DNA of 64,000 nucleotides, from assembly GCA_016713505.1 (NCBI GenBank), contig JADJPA010000001.1, forward strand, positions 868,001 to 932,000. Reading direction: 5' to 3'. Positions 1-8,324 of the stretch are shown one piece after another. The stretch's first letter is position 1. Each line of letters opens with the position of its first letter. Source of the stretch: Candidatus Competibacteraceae bacterium (GTDB lineage: Bacteria > Pseudomonadota > Gammaproteobacteria > Competibacterales > Competibacteraceae). The position numbers were made by a program, and so were the translations under genes. The notes beneath the pieces were generated by a model. The model did not search any database, had not been told where the DNA came from, and worked only from the letters and a program-made list of their open reading frames with translations.

Positions 1-508
1 ATTGCTCCGCCGCCAGCCAGAAATCGAGCGAGGAGCCGTACTGGCGTCCTGCCGCCTCCCAAAGCTGGTAAGCGGATTTGCGGATTTGTTCCAGATAGCT
101 CGCCGGTGAAAAGGTTTCGAACGTTCTAGCCAGCACTTCTTCGGTACCGAAGCTGGCGCCAGCGCTGCGGGCCGCCGATTCGGTCAGCAGACGCACGTGT
201 TTTTCCGCGGCCAGCCAATATTCCATGGAGCGCTCGCGCTGCTCGGCGCTGGCTTGCCACATGTTGTGGGCGAGTTCGCGAACGCGGTAAAGATAAAGGG
301 CGCGTAGGGCCGAGGGCCAAGCGGTCGCGGTTTCCGCGACCGAAGCGGCGGCGGTGTTCGCTCGGCGCGCCGAATCGGCGGTCAGTTCAATAATCATCTG
401 TTCCGCCATGACCCAAAAATCCAGGGCCGTCCGGCTGAAATCGCTACCGGCCGTCAGCCAAATGTGATAGGCAAGGTTGCGAATATCGTGCTCCAAATCG
501 TTTTCCAT
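1..508 (-). CDS. DUF2934-repeat protein (partial, C-terminus beyond window)
   Basis: This reverse-strand reading frame starts at the ATG at 506-508 and stays open to the left edge (169 codons visible). It holds three copies of one motif, at about residues 8-36, 75-103 and 141-169. Each copy begins like IRNLAYHIW, VRELAHNMW or IRKSAYQLW and ends in a W[LV]xAE signature (FWVMAEQ, YWLAAEK, FWLAAEQ). This is the pattern of the small DUF2934 domain, whose function is unknown and which usually occurs once or twice per protein. The spacers are alanine-rich and probably helical. No signal peptide or membrane segment is seen. The start is chosen because the first repeat follows it directly; the ribosome site upstream is weak. 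The family call is made by eye from the conserved W, A and AE positions. The role is unknown. Confidence 0.7.
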   Translation of the reverse strand, partial: MENDLEHDIRNLAYHIWLTAGSDFSRTALDFWVMAEQMIIELTADSARRANTAAASVAETATAWPSALRALYLYRVRELAHNMWQASAEQRERSMEYWLAAEKHVRLLTESAARSAGASFGTEEVLARTFETFSPASYLEQIRKSAYQLWEAAGRQYGSSLDFWLAAEQ

Positions 509-596
509 GGTCGTGGGTTCTCTCGTCTCTAGGGCCGGTCGTTTTTTCGATCAGCACCACTCGCCGCTAGGGCGGAGGCGCTTGATCTGAGGATTA

Positions 597-623
597 TTGA
601 CATCGATTAATTTAGTTTATAGC
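597..623 (+). promoter_or_regulatory. possible promoter for nth
   Basis: A perfect TTGACA lies at 597-602 in the AT-rich gap upstream of nth. The best -10 candidate is TATAGC at 618-623, with a short 15-base spacer, so the pair is only tentative. The gap also serves the divergent DUF2934 gene. Confidence 0.3.
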
Positions 624-701
624 CCCATTAAAATTAGTTGAGAAAATATTTAAGACGATTCGCGCCAAATCTACAGGGTTCCCCACGACGTCCCGATACT
701 C

Positions 702-1340
702 ATGGATTCCACAAAAGCCCAGCAATTGTTCGAGCGCTTGCGGGCCGCCCGCCCGAAGCCGACCACCGAACTGCGCTACCGCAGCCCGTTCGAGCTGCTG
801 GTGGCGGTCATCCTGTCGGCTCAAGCCACCGATAAAAAAGTCAACGAGGCGACCGAACCGCTGTTTCGGCTCGCCAATACCCCGCAAGCCCTGCTGGCGT
901 TGGGCGAGGCCAAGTTGAAGGATTCCATCAAGACCATCGGCTTGTACAATATGAAAGCCGCGAACATTCGCAAGACCTGTACCTTGTTGTTGCAGCGGCA
1001 CGGCGGGGAGGTGCCCAACGACCGGGCGGCCCTGGAAGCCTTGCCGGGGGTCGGCCGCAAGACGGCCAACGTGATTCTCAATACCGCGTTCGGCCAGCCC
1101 ACCATCGCCGTTGACACGCATATTTTTCGCGTCGCCAATCGTACCGGACTGGCGCCGGGCAAGACCGTGCGCGAGGTGGAAGAGGGGCTGTTGCGCGTGA
1201 CGCCGCCGGCGTTCAAACCGGACGCCCATCACTGGCTGATCCTACACGGGCGCTACGTGTGTACCGCCCGCAAGCCGCATTGTCCGGATTGCCCGATCCG
1301 CGAGCTTTGCGCCCATTCCGCCAAGACGGGGGTGATCTGA
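702..1340 (+). CDS. nth: endonuclease III (DNA glycosylase/AP lyase)
   Basis: This 212-residue protein is the size of E. coli Nth and carries all its landmarks. The helix-hairpin-helix LPGVGRKTAN holds the catalytic lysine K120, and VDTH holds the catalytic aspartate D138. The C-terminal iron-sulfur loop has C187, C194, C197 and C203 in the C-x6-C-x2-C-x5-C pattern. The enzyme excises oxidised pyrimidines and cuts the abasic site during base excision repair. The ATG at 702 is chosen because the next residues match the family N-terminus; no good ribosome site precedes it. The stop overlaps the start of the DUF1841 gene by one base, so the two are probably co-transcribed. Confidence 0.96.
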   Translation: MDSTKAQQLFERLRAARPKPTTELRYRSPFELLVAVILSAQATDKKVNEATEPLFRLANTPQALLALGEAKLKDSIKTIGLYNMKAANIRKTCTLLLQRHGGEVPNDRAALEALPGVGRKTANVILNTAFGQPTIAVDTHIFRVANRTGLAPGKTVREVEEGLLRVTPPAFKPDAHHWLILHGRYVCTARKPHCPDCPIRELCAHSAKTGVI

Positions 1341-1768
1341 TGTTTGGTGGCGACCGCGACAGTTTGCGCCGCTATTACAGTACGGTTTGGAGCAAGGCGA
1401 GCGCCGGCCAACCGCTGGAGCCCCTCGATCACTTGATTGCCAGCGTCATTCGAGCGCACCCCGAGTACCAAGCCATGCTGCGGGATGCCGAAGCCAATCT
1501 GGGGCGCGACTACACGCCTGAAACCGGCCAGACCAACCCGTTCCTGCACATGGGAATGCACATCGCGGTGCAGGAGCAATTGGCCGGCAATCGCCCGGAC
1601 GGTATTCGGGAAGTGTATCAACAGCTGAGCCAGCGGCTCGGAGACAGCCACGCCGTCGAACATCAAATGATGGAATGCTTGGGTGAAACGTTGTGGGAGG
1701 CGCAGCGCGCCGGGCGGGAACCGGACCAACACGCCTATCTGAAACGCTTGCGGCGGCTGATCCGTTAA
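1340..1768 (+). CDS. DUF1841 family protein
   Basis: This 142-residue soluble protein starts at the ATG sharing its A with the nth stop codon (TGATG). It contains the DUF1841 signature NPFLHMGMHIAVQEQ followed by a PDGIR turn, then a second helical block with HAVEHQMMECLGETLW. The function is unknown. The family is common in beta- and gammaproteobacteria and often sits beside nth, which agrees with the tight overlap here. Histidines and glutamates in the HxxxH-like core could bind metal, but that is only a suggestion. An in-frame GTG further upstream inside nth is rejected because it would add residues that do not resemble the family. Confidence 0.85.
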   Translation: MFGGDRDSLRRYYSTVWSKASAGQPLEPLDHLIASVIRAHPEYQAMLRDAEANLGRDYTPETGQTNPFLHMGMHIAVQEQLAGNRPDGIREVYQQLSQRLGDSHAVEHQMMECLGETLWEAQRAGREPDQHAYLKRLRRLIR

Positions 1769-1795
1769 GCCGCTGCTTTCGACCGGGCAAGAGGG

Positions 1796-1819
1796 CAAAA
1801 TGCCGGGCGGGTTCCCGGC
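1796..1819 (-). terminator. possible intrinsic terminator between convergent genes
   Basis: GCCGGG (1802-1807) and CCCGGC (1814-1819) form a perfect 6-bp stem with a 6-base loop. Read on the reverse strand the stem is followed by ATTTTGCCC, a short T run. It lies between the converging DUF1841 and DUF2189 genes and would mainly stop transcription of the latter. Confidence 0.45.
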
Positions 1820-1849
1820 GTTGTTCGGTAAGTGGCCGTTGCCGTGCGA

Positions 1850-2650
1850 TCAGAACGGTTGCTGTTCGATGGTGCTGTCATCGACCAAATCCCGGTAAGC
1901 GTGCCAGGAGGCGTGACCGATCAACGGCAATACCACGGCGAGGCCGAGATAAAAGGTGATCAGGCCGATCCCGGTAAAGACGGCGATCAGAACGGCCCAC
2001 AGCGCCATCGGAGCCGGATTGACGCGGACCGCGGTGAGGCTGGTCAACACGGCGGTGATGAAGTCGATTTTGCGATCCAGCATCATCGGAATAGACACCA
2101 CGCTGACCGCGAAGACGACCGCGGCGACGAGTCCGCCTATCAGGGCAAAAACGATGAGGAACTTCAGTCCGCTGCCCGTGAAGAACAACAGGGTGAGCGA
2201 GCTGTCCAGGGAAAAATGGGCGCCTCCCATGGAAACCGCGAACGTCAGCGCCGCCAAGCGAACCCAAACGATCATCAACAAGCCGATCAGCAGGCCGAAC
2301 AGCGTAATCGGGAGCAGATTGTTCCGCCAAGCGGTCAACGCCAGCGGTAAGGTAGGAATTTGACCGGCCTCCAAGCGCCGGCTGACGTCGTACAAACCCA
2401 TCGATAGAAACGGGCCCGCCAGCAGGAATCCGGTCGTCAGCGCCAAGGCGTATTGAAAGCGGGTTTCGATGGTGTAAACCAGCGCGTAACCCATGATCAC
2501 GAAAATCAATCCGTAAGGAATGCTGACGGTCGGAGCGCGCCACAAATCCTTCCAACCGGCGGCGAGCCATTGCCAGGGCTGCTCCACGGGGATGCTGCGT
2601 ACTTTGGGGGTGGTGAGAGAGCTTTCGATAACGGGGGTGAAGGTGGCCAT
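1850..2650 (-). CDS. DUF2189 family inner-membrane protein
   Basis: This 266-residue protein has a short cytoplasmic N-terminus and then about six hydrophobic segments. Recognisable blocks are GWKDLWRAPTVSIPYGLIFV near residue 32, LLAGPFLSMGLYDVSRRLE near residue 76, and a loop with the conserved WRNN before the next helix. This matches the DUF2189 family of predicted integral membrane proteins found in proteobacteria; no biochemical role is known to me. It is transcribed alone on the reverse strand. The ATG at 2650 is preceded by AGGAGA, a good ribosome site. Confidence 0.85.
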   Translation of the reverse strand: MATFTPVIESSLTTPKVRSIPVEQPWQWLAAGWKDLWRAPTVSIPYGLIFVIMGYALVYTIETRFQYALALTTGFLLAGPFLSMGLYDVSRRLEAGQIPTLPLALTAWRNNLLPITLFGLLIGLLMIVWVRLAALTFAVSMGGAHFSLDSSLTLLFFTGSGLKFLIVFALIGGLVAAVVFAVSVVSIPMMLDRKIDFITAVLTSLTAVRVNPAPMALWAVLIAVFTGIGLITFYLGLAVVLPLIGHASWHAYRDLVDDSTIEQQPF

Positions 2651-2769
2651 AAGGTCTCCTCGTTAGGTGCGACGCGAAACCGCCGATGGCGGCATTTCCA
2701 TATCAAAAGCCGGCAAGGGCTCTCGAAGCCCTGGCATCATGGTGCGGGATCGCTTGAGGTTTGGGGCCA

Positions 2770-3999
2770 TCAATTCCGCTGCGGCCGCAACCGTTTGTAA
2801 AGATCGAAGGTTTGCTGGGCGATGCTGCGCCAGCTGTAATAGCGCTCGACCCGTTCGCGACCTGCTTGAGCCATGCGCTGACACAGTTCGCTGTCGTTAG
2901 CTAGCCGGTTGATGGCATCGGCCAAGCCGCGTTCGAATTTTGCCGGGGCGATCGGATCGTGCGGCGGTTCCGCTGACAGGTGCGGGTCGACCAGGAATCC
3001 GGTATCGCCATCCACCACGACTTCGGTAATGCCGCCGACCGCGCTGCCGACCACGGGCGTTCCGCACGCCATGGCCTCCAGGTTGATGATGCCGAACGGC
3101 TCGTAAATCGAAGGGCAGCAAAAGATGGTCGCGTGCGAATACAGAGTGATGGTGGTTTGCCGCGATACCATTTTCGGAATCCAAACGATGCCGTCCCGCT
3201 GTCTTTGCAGTTCCTGCACCATCTCTTCCAGCTCGCGCTGCATGGCTAGGGTGTCGGCGTCGCCCGCGCAAAACACCACCTGTAATTTGCGGTCGAAGTG
3301 CGGGACCGCCTGCAACAAATAATAAAGACCTTTCTGTCGGGTCATCCGGCCGACGAACAGCACGTAGGGGCGATCGGGGTCGATGCCCAGTTCGACGAGC
3401 GTTTTGGGATCGTGGGTCGGTTTGTATTCATCGATATCGATGCCGTTGGGAATGACCACGACTCGGGTGGGATCGACATCGAACAGCCGCAGCACGTCGT
3501 CGCGGGTGCTGCGCGAGACGGCAATAATGGCGTCGGCCATTTCGAGCGCGGATTTCTCGATCCAGCAGGACAGATCGTAACCGTGACCGAGTTGCTCGCG
3601 TTTCCAGGGCCGCAGCGGCTCCAGCGAGTGAACGGTGATCACCAGGGGGATATTGTAAAGAATCTTGGCCAGAATACCGCTGAAGTGGGCGTACCAGGTA
3701 TGGCAGTGAATGACCTCGGCGCTGCCTTCCAAATCGACGATCCCCTGACCGACAAACGCCAGACAGGTGCTCAACGCCTTGAGCGGTGACACGAAGGGTT
3801 GCGGGCAGCCGGCGAAATGGGTGGCGTCCATCTTGATGCCGCGCACGTGCAGTTGACCTTCATCGAGCGTTTGATCGTGGAAGCTGCGGACTTCCACTGG
3901 AGTGAGCTTGGCCAGCTCGCGAGATAGATACTCGACATGGACGCCGGCACCGCCGTAAACGTAAGGGGGATATTCGTTGGTGGTCAGCAGGACGCGCAT
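2770..3999 (-). CDS. glgA: glycogen synthase, GT4 (actinobacterial-type GlgA)
   Basis: This 409-residue GT-B glycosyltransferase belongs to family 4. The N-terminus TNEYPPYVYGGAGVH is the form seen in Corynebacterium/Mycobacterium-type glycogen synthases, not the GT5 GlgA of E. coli. The sugar-nucleotide pocket has VGRMTRQKG (R218, K223) and the E-x7-E motif EPFGIINLE (E300, E308). Family members extend alpha-1,4-glucan or make maltose-1-phosphate from ADP- or UDP-glucose; which reaction applies cannot be read from sequence alone. No other glg gene lies nearby. A role in glycogen storage would suit a glycogen-accumulating organism, which is inference. The start is the ATG followed by RVLLTTNEYPP. 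Confidence 0.88.
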   Translation of the reverse strand: MRVLLTTNEYPPYVYGGAGVHVEYLSRELAKLTPVEVRSFHDQTLDEGQLHVRGIKMDATHFAGCPQPFVSPLKALSTCLAFVGQGIVDLEGSAEVIHCHTWYAHFSGILAKILYNIPLVITVHSLEPLRPWKREQLGHGYDLSCWIEKSALEMADAIIAVSRSTRDDVLRLFDVDPTRVVVIPNGIDIDEYKPTHDPKTLVELGIDPDRPYVLFVGRMTRQKGLYYLLQAVPHFDRKLQVVFCAGDADTLAMQRELEEMVQELQRQRDGIVWIPKMVSRQTTITLYSHATIFCCPSIYEPFGIINLEAMACGTPVVGSAVGGITEVVVDGDTGFLVDPHLSAEPPHDPIAPAKFERGLADAINRLANDSELCQRMAQAGRERVERYYSWRSIAQQTFDLYKRLRPQRN

Positions 4000-4134
4000 T
4001 GTTGTTGTACTCCCTTGCCGGGCTAACGGCCGTGAGGTGGAACGGGTTCCGATGGAGCGTCCAGTCGGAAAGACTGATTATTGCAGCATTATGCCAAGCG
4101 GAGTACGCCTAATGGAAGAGTGAAGCAAAGCCAT

Positions 4135-4713
4135 TCAAAACCCTGCCATTACAGCGCGAACTTCATCGAGCATCGCCTGTCGTTCGGCGTGAGAAACGGT
4201 CGTCACCTCATAGAAAGCTCGGTGCGTGACGTCGTGGATTCCGCAAGCGCCCAGCACGCCCTCGACCATGGGGCGAACCAGCAATTCGTGCCAGCGCTCG
4301 CGTTGGTAAGTGACCTCATCGCCACCCAGCGTATTGATGATCAGCGCTTTTTCGTGAGTCAACAACCCTTTCATGCCGCCGGCGCCGACCTCGAAAGCAA
4401 ACTTGTGGGTGAAAACCCGGTCGATCCAACCTTTTAAAATGGCCGGTGGCCCAAACCACCAGATCGGGTAGATGAACACCAGTTTGTGCGCCCAACGGAC
4501 GGCATCCTGTTCGCGGCGGGTGTCGGCCGGCAGGTCGCCGCGCCAGTTGCGCATGAGGTCTTCACCGTCCAATACCGCCCGGCAGTGCATCTCATAGAGG
4601 TCGTGGAGGCGCGCGGCATGGCCGCGATCGCGCAAGGCGGTTTCCACTACCTCAAGAATGGCCCGATTGAAGCTGCGCGGGTTAGGATGAGCGTAAATGA
4701 TGAGCACATTCAT
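4135..4713 (-). CDS. NAD(P)H:quinone oxidoreductase-like flavoprotein
   Basis: This 192-residue flavodoxin-fold protein begins MNVLIIYAHPNPRSFNRA, the FMN/FAD phosphate-binding start of the NQO/MdaB/KefF family. The middle block FIYPIWWFGPPAILKGW is the family's second hallmark (WW and P positions). Members transfer two electrons from NAD(P)H to quinones or other acceptors, protecting against redox cycling; some are partners of potassium efflux pumps. No kef gene is adjacent. The frame is open further upstream, but the ATG at 4713 is chosen because the flavodoxin beta-strand begins right there. It lies just downstream of the FAH-family gene on the same strand. Confidence 0.85.
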   Translation of the reverse strand: MNVLIIYAHPNPRSFNRAILEVVETALRDRGHAARLHDLYEMHCRAVLDGEDLMRNWRGDLPADTRREQDAVRWAHKLVFIYPIWWFGPPAILKGWIDRVFTHKFAFEVGAGGMKGLLTHEKALIINTLGGDEVTYQRERWHELLVRPMVEGVLGACGIHDVTHRAFYEVTTVSHAERQAMLDEVRAVMAGF

Positions 4714-4804
4714 GAGGCTGCAATCGCGTTGCCTGTCGCGGGAAGCCAGTTCCAGGACGCCGGGGCGACGGTTCGAGCCTCGGAGAGGCGGTGTTGCAGG
4801 TCGC

Positions 4805-5464
4805 TCATGCGACCCGCGCGGCAAAACGGTGACCGGCTAAACCCAGAAGCAGTTGGTCGCCGGCTTGCAACGGCCCGACGCCAGCCGGCGTACCGGTCAG
4901 CACCACATCGCCCGGTAGTAAGGTAAAGTGAGTGGAGATATGGGCGATCAGTTCAAAAATGCCGAGCATCATGGATCGGGTGTTGCCTTGCTGGCGGAGT
5001 TCGCCGTTGACGTGCAACGTTAAATCGGTGGCTTGCGGGTCGGGTAGGGCGTCTGGCGCTAGAAAAGGCGATAGCGGGCAAGCGCCGTCGAAGGCCTTGG
5101 CGGTTTCCCAGGGCTGGCCTTTCTGCTTGGATTGGTTTTGCAAATCCCGCAAGGTCAAATCCAGGGCGATGCCGTAGCCGGCGACGGCTTGGCGGGTGGT
5201 GTCGGGGCCGGCGTTGCGCAGTTGCCGGCCTACCAACACAGCCAGTTCCACCTCATGATGGCAACTACCCCGGTTCTTGGGCAGTCGAATCGGCTCGTCC
5301 AGTGCCGTAAGCGCCGTGGAGGGTTTGATGAACAGGATGGGTGTTTCCGGCACCGCGTTGTTCAGTTCGCGGATGTGGTCCAGGTAATTTCGACCGATGC
5401 AAACGACCTTGCCGGGGGGCAGATGTAGTGGGCTGCCATCTAGATAGCGATGCTGGTATGTCAC
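4805..5464 (-). CDS. fumarylacetoacetate hydrolase-family protein (YcgM-like)
   Basis: This 219-residue single-domain protein belongs to the FAH superfamily. VCIGRNYLDH opens the fold. E71 and E73 in HHEVELAV, with D102 in ALDLTLRD, are the divalent-metal ligands, and GTPAGVG closes the active site near residue 190. Short members of this group act as acylpyruvate hydrolases, oxaloacetate decarboxylases or isomerases of aromatic catabolism; the substrate here is unknown. The start is a GTG at 5462-5464 preceded by AAGGAGAG with good spacing, which decides the start. The quinone-reductase gene follows about 90 bases downstream. Confidence 0.88.
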   Translation of the reverse strand: MTYQHRYLDGSPLHLPPGKVVCIGRNYLDHIRELNNAVPETPILFIKPSTALTALDEPIRLPKNRGSCHHEVELAVLVGRQLRNAGPDTTRQAVAGYGIALDLTLRDLQNQSKQKGQPWETAKAFDGACPLSPFLAPDALPDPQATDLTLHVNGELRQQGNTRSMMLGIFELIAHISTHFTLLPGDVVLTGTPAGVGPLQAGDQLLLGLAGHRFAARVA

Positions 5465-5588
5465 AAAACTCTCCTTACCCGCTTTGACGAATTCCGGCGT
5501 CTATTGTCCGGTAAGGAGGTTGAAGGCCGCAACGCACGCCGCTAAAAAACGCCGGCGCGGTCAGTACCCAGCCGTTGATGGCGAGAGC

Positions 5589-6626
5589 TCACGCCATGAA
5601 ATAGGTCACTGCGATCAGATTGTGCAGAGCGCCCAAATCGATCTGAAATTCGTCGATGAATTCGTGTAAGCCTTGGTGCGCCAGCTCAGGTATTTCGGCC
5701 GAGTTCAACCGCTGTTTGAGAGCATCGACAGCGGCCAGCGAGGCGGCGTTTTTGGGTAGCTTGCGCAGGCAGAACTCCAATTCTTGCAAGCAAAACGACA
5801 CGGCGCGCGGAAAGGAAGGGTCTTGGAGCAAGAATTTCACCACGTCGGAACCGCCGACCCGCAGGCGCACTTGCTGGCGATACATCTGATAGGCGCTCAA
5901 CGATTTCAGCACGCTCATCCATTGAATGCTATCGAACGGGTTTTGCTCTACCGGTTTGGATGGCATGCTTTGAAGCTGGCTTTGAGTCAGGGTTTGAACC
6001 TGGCTTTGGGTTTGACGGCTTTCGGCCTTGCGAGGTGTTCGGGCTTGTTCGGACACTGCCGGAAGAGGGATGCGCGGCAGCAGATCGGCCGAGCGCACGT
6101 CCAGAATTCGGGTCGTCATATCGGCGCGCTCCAGAAAGCGGCCCAGCCGGACGAAATCGTAGGCGGCGCTGCGGCTCATGGACCCGGCCAGCAGGCCGTT
6201 GATCTGCTGCGCGCCGTGAATGACCCGGCGCAAAAATTCAAACCGGCCGCGTCGGGTCGGCAGGTGGTCGCGCGCGAAGATGTATAAGCTGTTGATCTGC
6301 TCCCAGGCTTCTTGCGGCACGGTGTCGCGCGTGGTGCGCAAATTCTCGCGGGCGGCGGCCAGACTGCACAGGATCGAACCGGGATTGTCGCTATCGCCGA
6401 TCAGAAATTTGACGACGGTGCTCTCATCGGCAAGCCGTTCGGGGTCTTTTTCGTAAAACTGTTCTTCGGCGCCGACGATGAAAATCAACGGCAACCAGCC
6501 AAAGGTCATGCTGCGCGGCAGGTCCAACAACAGGTTGGTGTTGACGTTGATGAGGCGGGCCGTGTCTTCGGCGCGCTCGATGTAGCGCGCTATCCAGTAA
6601 ATATTATGGGCGACGCGAGATAGCAT
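5589..6626 (-). CDS. alpha-E domain protein (DUF403)
   Basis: This 345-residue all-helical protein begins MLSRVAHNIYWIARYIERAE, the alpha-E signature, and repeats it in DFVRLGRFLERADMTTRILD near residue 157. The alpha-E family is genetically tied to circularly permuted ATP-grasp enzymes and transglutaminases and is predicted to work in a peptide synthesis or modification pathway; its biochemistry is unproven. The partner ATP-grasp gene ends 3 bases upstream of this start, so they form an operon. Residues about 193-225 are an unusual glutamine- and serine-rich stretch, encoded by a repetitive run near 5950-6030, that interrupts the helical domain. No transglutaminase gene is next to this copy. 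Confidence 0.9.
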   Translation of the reverse strand: MLSRVAHNIYWIARYIERAEDTARLINVNTNLLLDLPRSMTFGWLPLIFIVGAEEQFYEKDPERLADESTVVKFLIGDSDNPGSILCSLAAARENLRTTRDTVPQEAWEQINSLYIFARDHLPTRRGRFEFLRRVIHGAQQINGLLAGSMSRSAAYDFVRLGRFLERADMTTRILDVRSADLLPRIPLPAVSEQARTPRKAESRQTQSQVQTLTQSQLQSMPSKPVEQNPFDSIQWMSVLKSLSAYQMYRQQVRLRVGGSDVVKFLLQDPSFPRAVSFCLQELEFCLRKLPKNAASLAAVDALKQRLNSAEIPELAHQGLHEFIDEFQIDLGALHNLIAVTYFMA

Positions 6627-6628
6627 GA

Positions 6629-8083
6629 TCAGAGGCCCTCAGTGTCGACGATCCAGGTATCCTTGCTGCCGCCCCCTTGCGAGGAATTCACCACCAGGGA
6701 ACCTCGGCGCAGCGCCACCCGGGTCAGTCCGCCGGTGGTGACGTAAGTCGTGGGACCGGACAGCATAAACGGTCGTAAATCGACATGGCGGGGTTCCATG
6801 TGTTCGTCGCACAGGGTCGGCGAGGTGGATAGCGCCAGAGTCGGCTGAGCGATGTAGTTGCGGGGGTCCTTTTGGATCAGTTCGGCGAAGCGCTTGCGTT
6901 CGGCGGGTTTGGCGTGCGGCCCGATCAGCATTCCGTAACCGCCGGATTCGTTGGCCGGTTTCACCACCAACTTATCGAGATTGGCCAGCGTGTGTTGGCG
7001 ATCCAATTCCCGCATGCACAAGTAGGACGGCACGTTGGGGATGAGCGGATCCTGATCGAGATAGTACTTGATGATCTCGGGCACGAAGGCATACACCACC
7101 TTGTCGTCGGCCACCCCCGCGCCCGGCGCGTTGGCCAGCGCCACCTTGCCCTTGCGCCAGGCCCGCATCAGACCCGGCACGCCCAGCGCGGAATCGGGTC
7201 GGAAGACCTCCGGGTCCAGAAACAGATCGTCGATGCGCCGGTAGATGACGTCCACTCGCGCCAGTCCTTCGATGGTGCGCATGTAAACGCAATCGTCGAC
7301 GCCGATTTCCAGATCGCCGCCTTCGACCAATTCGACGCCCATCTGTTGAGCGAGGTAGGAATGTTCGAAATAGGCCGAGTTGTAGATGCCGGGCGTGAGC
7401 ACCACGACGGTCGGCTGATCGCCGGGCCGCGGTGACAGTGAAGCCAGCATGTCATACAGCCGCAAGGGGTAATCATCGACCGGCTGGATGCGCTGGTGTT
7501 CGAACAGCTCCGGGAACACCCGCTTGGTGACCACCCGGTTCTCCAGCATGTAAGACACCCCGGAAGGCACGCGCAGGTTGTCTTCCAGCACGTAAATCGT
7601 GCCATCGCGCTCGCGCACCAAATCCGAACCGCAGATGTGCGCCCACACGCCGTGGCGGGGGTTGACTCCGACGCATTGCGGCCGGAAGTTAACCGATTGC
7701 GCCAGCACCTCGGCCGGGAAAATACCGTCCTTGATAATTTGTTGGTCATGATATAGATCGTCGATGAACAGGTTCAGCGCCTGCACCCGTTGCTTGAGGC
7801 CAGCTTCCGTGCGACCCCATTCGGTTTTGGGGATAATGCGCGGCACGATATCGAACGGCCAAGCGCGGTCGATGCTGGCGCCTTCGGTGTAGACGGTAAA
7901 GGTGATGCCCATGACCAGGATCGCGAGTTCGGCGGCGGTTTTGCGCTCGCGTAATTCCGTATCGCTCAGGGAAGCGAGATAGTCGCACAGCGCCTGAGCC
8001 GCCGGACGAGGCCCCGTTGCGCTGTCGATGAGTTCATCGTAATGGACGCCCGATGCGGCGTAACGTTGCCACTCGATGGTCAT
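6629..8083 (-). CDS. circularly permuted type 2 ATP-grasp protein
   Basis: This 484-residue protein matches the DUF404/DUF407 family, a circularly permuted ATP-grasp fold. Visible blocks are IDRAWPFDIVPRIIP near residue 75, GVNPRHGVWAHICGSDLVR, the VLEDNLRVPSGVSYMLENR loop, VVLTPGIYNSAYFEH, and the nucleotide-binding KPANESGGYGMLIGPHAKP near 375. Such enzymes are predicted to join carboxylates to amines using ATP, perhaps building short peptides, but substrates are unknown. The ATG at 8083 has AAGGAA about 7 bases upstream. The alpha-E gene follows after 2 bases. A related fused version lies at 52462-55011, so the genome has two loci. Confidence 0.92.
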   Translation of the reverse strand: MTIEWQRYAASGVHYDELIDSATGPRPAAQALCDYLASLSDTELRERKTAAELAILVMGITFTVYTEGASIDRAWPFDIVPRIIPKTEWGRTEAGLKQRVQALNLFIDDLYHDQQIIKDGIFPAEVLAQSVNFRPQCVGVNPRHGVWAHICGSDLVRERDGTIYVLEDNLRVPSGVSYMLENRVVTKRVFPELFEHQRIQPVDDYPLRLYDMLASLSPRPGDQPTVVVLTPGIYNSAYFEHSYLAQQMGVELVEGGDLEIGVDDCVYMRTIEGLARVDVIYRRIDDLFLDPEVFRPDSALGVPGLMRAWRKGKVALANAPGAGVADDKVVYAFVPEIIKYYLDQDPLIPNVPSYLCMRELDRQHTLANLDKLVVKPANESGGYGMLIGPHAKPAERKRFAELIQKDPRNYIAQPTLALSTSPTLCDEHMEPRHVDLRPFMLSGPTTYVTTGGLTRVALRRGSLVVNSSQGGGSKDTWIVDTEGL

Positions 8084-8324
8084 TGTCGTTCCTTAGGATC
8101 GGCGTGTTTTGATGGAGGAGCGGTAAAGCTTCAGCAAAATCCAAGCCAAGCCACTTTAATCAAGCCTTTTCCCCTACCGATAGCAAAAAATTAACTATCT
8201 GAATCATATTAGATTTATTTTGAATTGTTGCCGTTTTGAACAGTCGGTTCGCCCGCATCGGCAAGCGGCTGGCGAGAGCGTGCAAGCGCCTGCCAAATCC
8301 GCTGGATGCGGGAAATAAAGACTA
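8084..8324. other. intergenic, AT-rich leader with no gene seen
   Basis: This stretch lies upstream of the ATP-grasp gene and before the structured RNA candidate. The part around 8150-8230 is far more AT-rich than the flanking genes. No convincing ORF, tRNA or terminator is seen. Its right end would contain the 5' guide segment if the neighbouring RNA is an omega RNA. Confidence 0.5.

Noticed and set aside
5955..6030. Short repetitive run in the alpha-E gene considered as a CRISPR or VNTR
   Set aside because: The units are short, imperfect and in frame, encoding a Q-rich linker; there are no spacers.
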